This document shows positions 60,630 through 61,340 of a stretch of DNA of 61,340 nt, piece by piece. The position numbers and the translations under genes are program-made. Position 1 is the stretch's first letter, and every line of letters starts with the position of its first letter. This DNA is from Methanothermobacter sp049720995 (GTDB taxonomy: Archaea; Methanobacteriota; Methanobacteria; Methanobacteriales; Methanothermobacteraceae): NCBI RefSeq assembly GCF_049720995.1, contig NZ_JBNASF010000008.1, positions 1 through 61,340 of the forward strand, given 5' to 3'. The notes below the pieces were generated by a model. It did not search any database. It was not told the origin of the DNA and saw only the letters and a list, made by a program, of their open reading frames with translations.

Positions 60630-60694
60630 CTGATGAGACTTCATCCGCTGAGATAAAAAAAGAAACTACCATCACCACTTTTCTGAAAATAATC
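60630..60694 (+). ncRNA. Candidate C/D box-like small RNA
   Basis: CTGATGA (60630-60636), a C-box match, is followed 11 bases later by CTGA (60648-60651), a D' match, and another CTGA lies at 60682-60685. C'-box and stem were not recognised, so it may be chance. The region also contains the terminator T-run for the minus-strand gene. Confidence 0.15.
60654..60666 (-). terminator. Poly-T tract after the small membrane protein gene
   Basis: On the minus strand TTTCTTTTTTTATC follows the gene at 60713-61204 by about 50 bases. Confidence 0.45.
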
Positions 60695-60712
60695 AGGAAC
60701 AGAAATTAATAA

Positions 60713-61204
60713 TTAACCCTGACTTTTCTGGCAAAATTTTCTATGGTAAACCATAAGCAGAATCAGCAGCAGTGGGATGACTATATCAATGTAGAGTGGT
60801 GCGCCGATGTTGCCCGGAGAATAGTTAAGGTTAATTAAAGCGTCCATGATGTGCCCATATGCAGCTCCGAGGTAAAATACGCTGAAACCGATTATGGTTG
60901 CCATCCAGAATTCTCCACGAAACTTCCAGGATAGCAGGCCCAGCACACCAAATGATAGGTTCGCAAAGGCAACTTCAAGCTGGAATGGACTTCCAGTGGG
61001 CCATCCGATATACCTTGCAATTATATCCGGCATAAAGGCATGCCCAATGAAGGCCCATAGTGAACCCAGCCCCACCTGTACTGTTAGAAGTGAGAGAAGA
61101 GCTATTTCAACAAACTTTTCAGAATCCAGTGATGATCTGTTACGATAAGAGAGACCTAAAATTGTAAGAATTGTTAAGATTGGCCATAAATAGTATGCTT
61201 CCAT
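60713..61204 (-). CDS. Small multi-pass membrane protein (DUF6790 type)
   Basis: 163 residues from ATG 61204, six bases after AGGTG; five upstream codons are unlikely. Four hydrophobic segments are visible. The central WAFIGHAFMPDIIARYIGWPTGSPF stretch (shown here only in its key residues H, F, P, I-G-W, S-P-F) is the family mark, and ANLSFGVLGLLS follows. Function is unknown. It stands alone and convergent to the CDF gene. Confidence 0.7.
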   Translation of the reverse strand: MEAYYLWPILTILTILGLSYRNRSSLDSEKFVEIALLSLLTVQVGLGSLWAFIGHAFMPDIIARYIGWPTGSPFQLEVAFANLSFGVLGLLSWKFRGEFWMATIIGFSVFYLGAAYGHIMDALINLNYSPGNIGAPLYIDIVIPLLLILLMVYHRKFCQKSQG

Positions 61205-61240
61205 TTTCCACACCTGCATTTAGTCTATGCAGATCTGTGG

Positions 61241-61252
61241 AATATAATTTTC
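61241..61252 (-). promoter_or_regulatory. TATA-like box of the small membrane protein gene
   Basis: On the minus strand GAAAATTATATT lies about 37 bases before the ATG. The remaining bases to 61340 hold nothing I can support. Confidence 0.4.
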
Positions 61253-61340
61253 GTTTATTTGCAAGTATGAGTATGAGGTGTGGTCTGGCAGTGAAATGGG
61301 CTTCCCACAGCAAAACACCGCAGTACACACCCACAACGCA

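Overview
The window comes from a thermophilic methanogenic archaeon, almost certainly Methanothermobacter (M. thermautotrophicus group). The evidence is the archaeal ribosomal protein set (L14e, L18e, L19e, L32e, L34e, S4e), RNA polymerase subunits D, K and N, a mevalonate route that uses isopentenyl phosphate kinase, PycA next to BirA, DUF2070, RqcH, and archaeal TATA boxes followed by GGAGGTGAT-type ribosome binding sites. Several products match M. thermautotrophicus proteins I know, such as DapL, IPK, IdsA and the MTH1 SPOUT protein. The species call rests on memory and motif reading, not on a database search.

Region 1 (1-960) holds the end of a membrane-anchored surface protein and a secreted zinc phospholipase C-like gene broken by an in-frame TAG. 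Region 2 (960-34274) is about 33 kb read entirely on the minus strand. It starts at a SPOUT methyltransferase and runs through L3-L4-L23-L2-S19-L22-S3-L29-aIF1-Rnp1-S17-L14-L24-S4e-L5-S14-S8-L6-L32e-L19e-L18-S5-L30-L15-SecY-Adk-EMC3-like-L34e-Cmk-L14e-Cbf5-tRNA-Ser-S13-S4-S11-RpoD-L18e-L13-S9-RpoN-tRNA-Pro-RpoK-enolase-S2-MEMO. It continues into isoprenoid lipid genes (mevalonate kinase, IPK, type 2 IPP isomerase, RNase J, GGPP synthase), then GltX and, after a 940-base gap, DapL. That gap holds a decayed HEPN-MNT toxin-antitoxin pair. Three small genes (rpoK, rpoN, rps14) and two tRNAs, one with two introns, sit inside this block.

Region 3 (34275-44700) holds a possible ncRNA and a large dyad upstream of the superoperon, a METTL5-like methylase divergent from pycA-birA, and RtcA with an apparent CTG start. 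It also holds a SelA-like PLP protein, a NYN-domain protein, an amidohydrolase-fold protein, the fumarase beta subunit, the DUF2070 membrane protein and an EMC6-like protein.

Region 4 (44800-50140) holds RqcH, the conserved archaeal trio Zn-ribbon/DUF2073/Era-like GTPase, an MBL-fold hydrolase, and a membrane protein with a long Pro/Lys/Ala-rich linker and a PLD-like end.

Region 5 (50200-55890) is a cell-surface block: three class III signal peptide pilins, a winged-helix protein between them, a pilin remnant, and two tandem STT3-type oligosaccharyltransferases. Region 6 (55889-61340) holds DUF84 NTPase, archaeal CoaD, a radical SAM protein, an aminotransferase, a CDF cation transporter and a small membrane protein.

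The most notable structures are the two-intron tRNA-Pro(GGG) with C33, hairpin leaders in front of S13 and L19e, the HEPN-MNT remnant, the phospholipase pseudogene that still carries its zinc ligands around the stop, and the pilin array.
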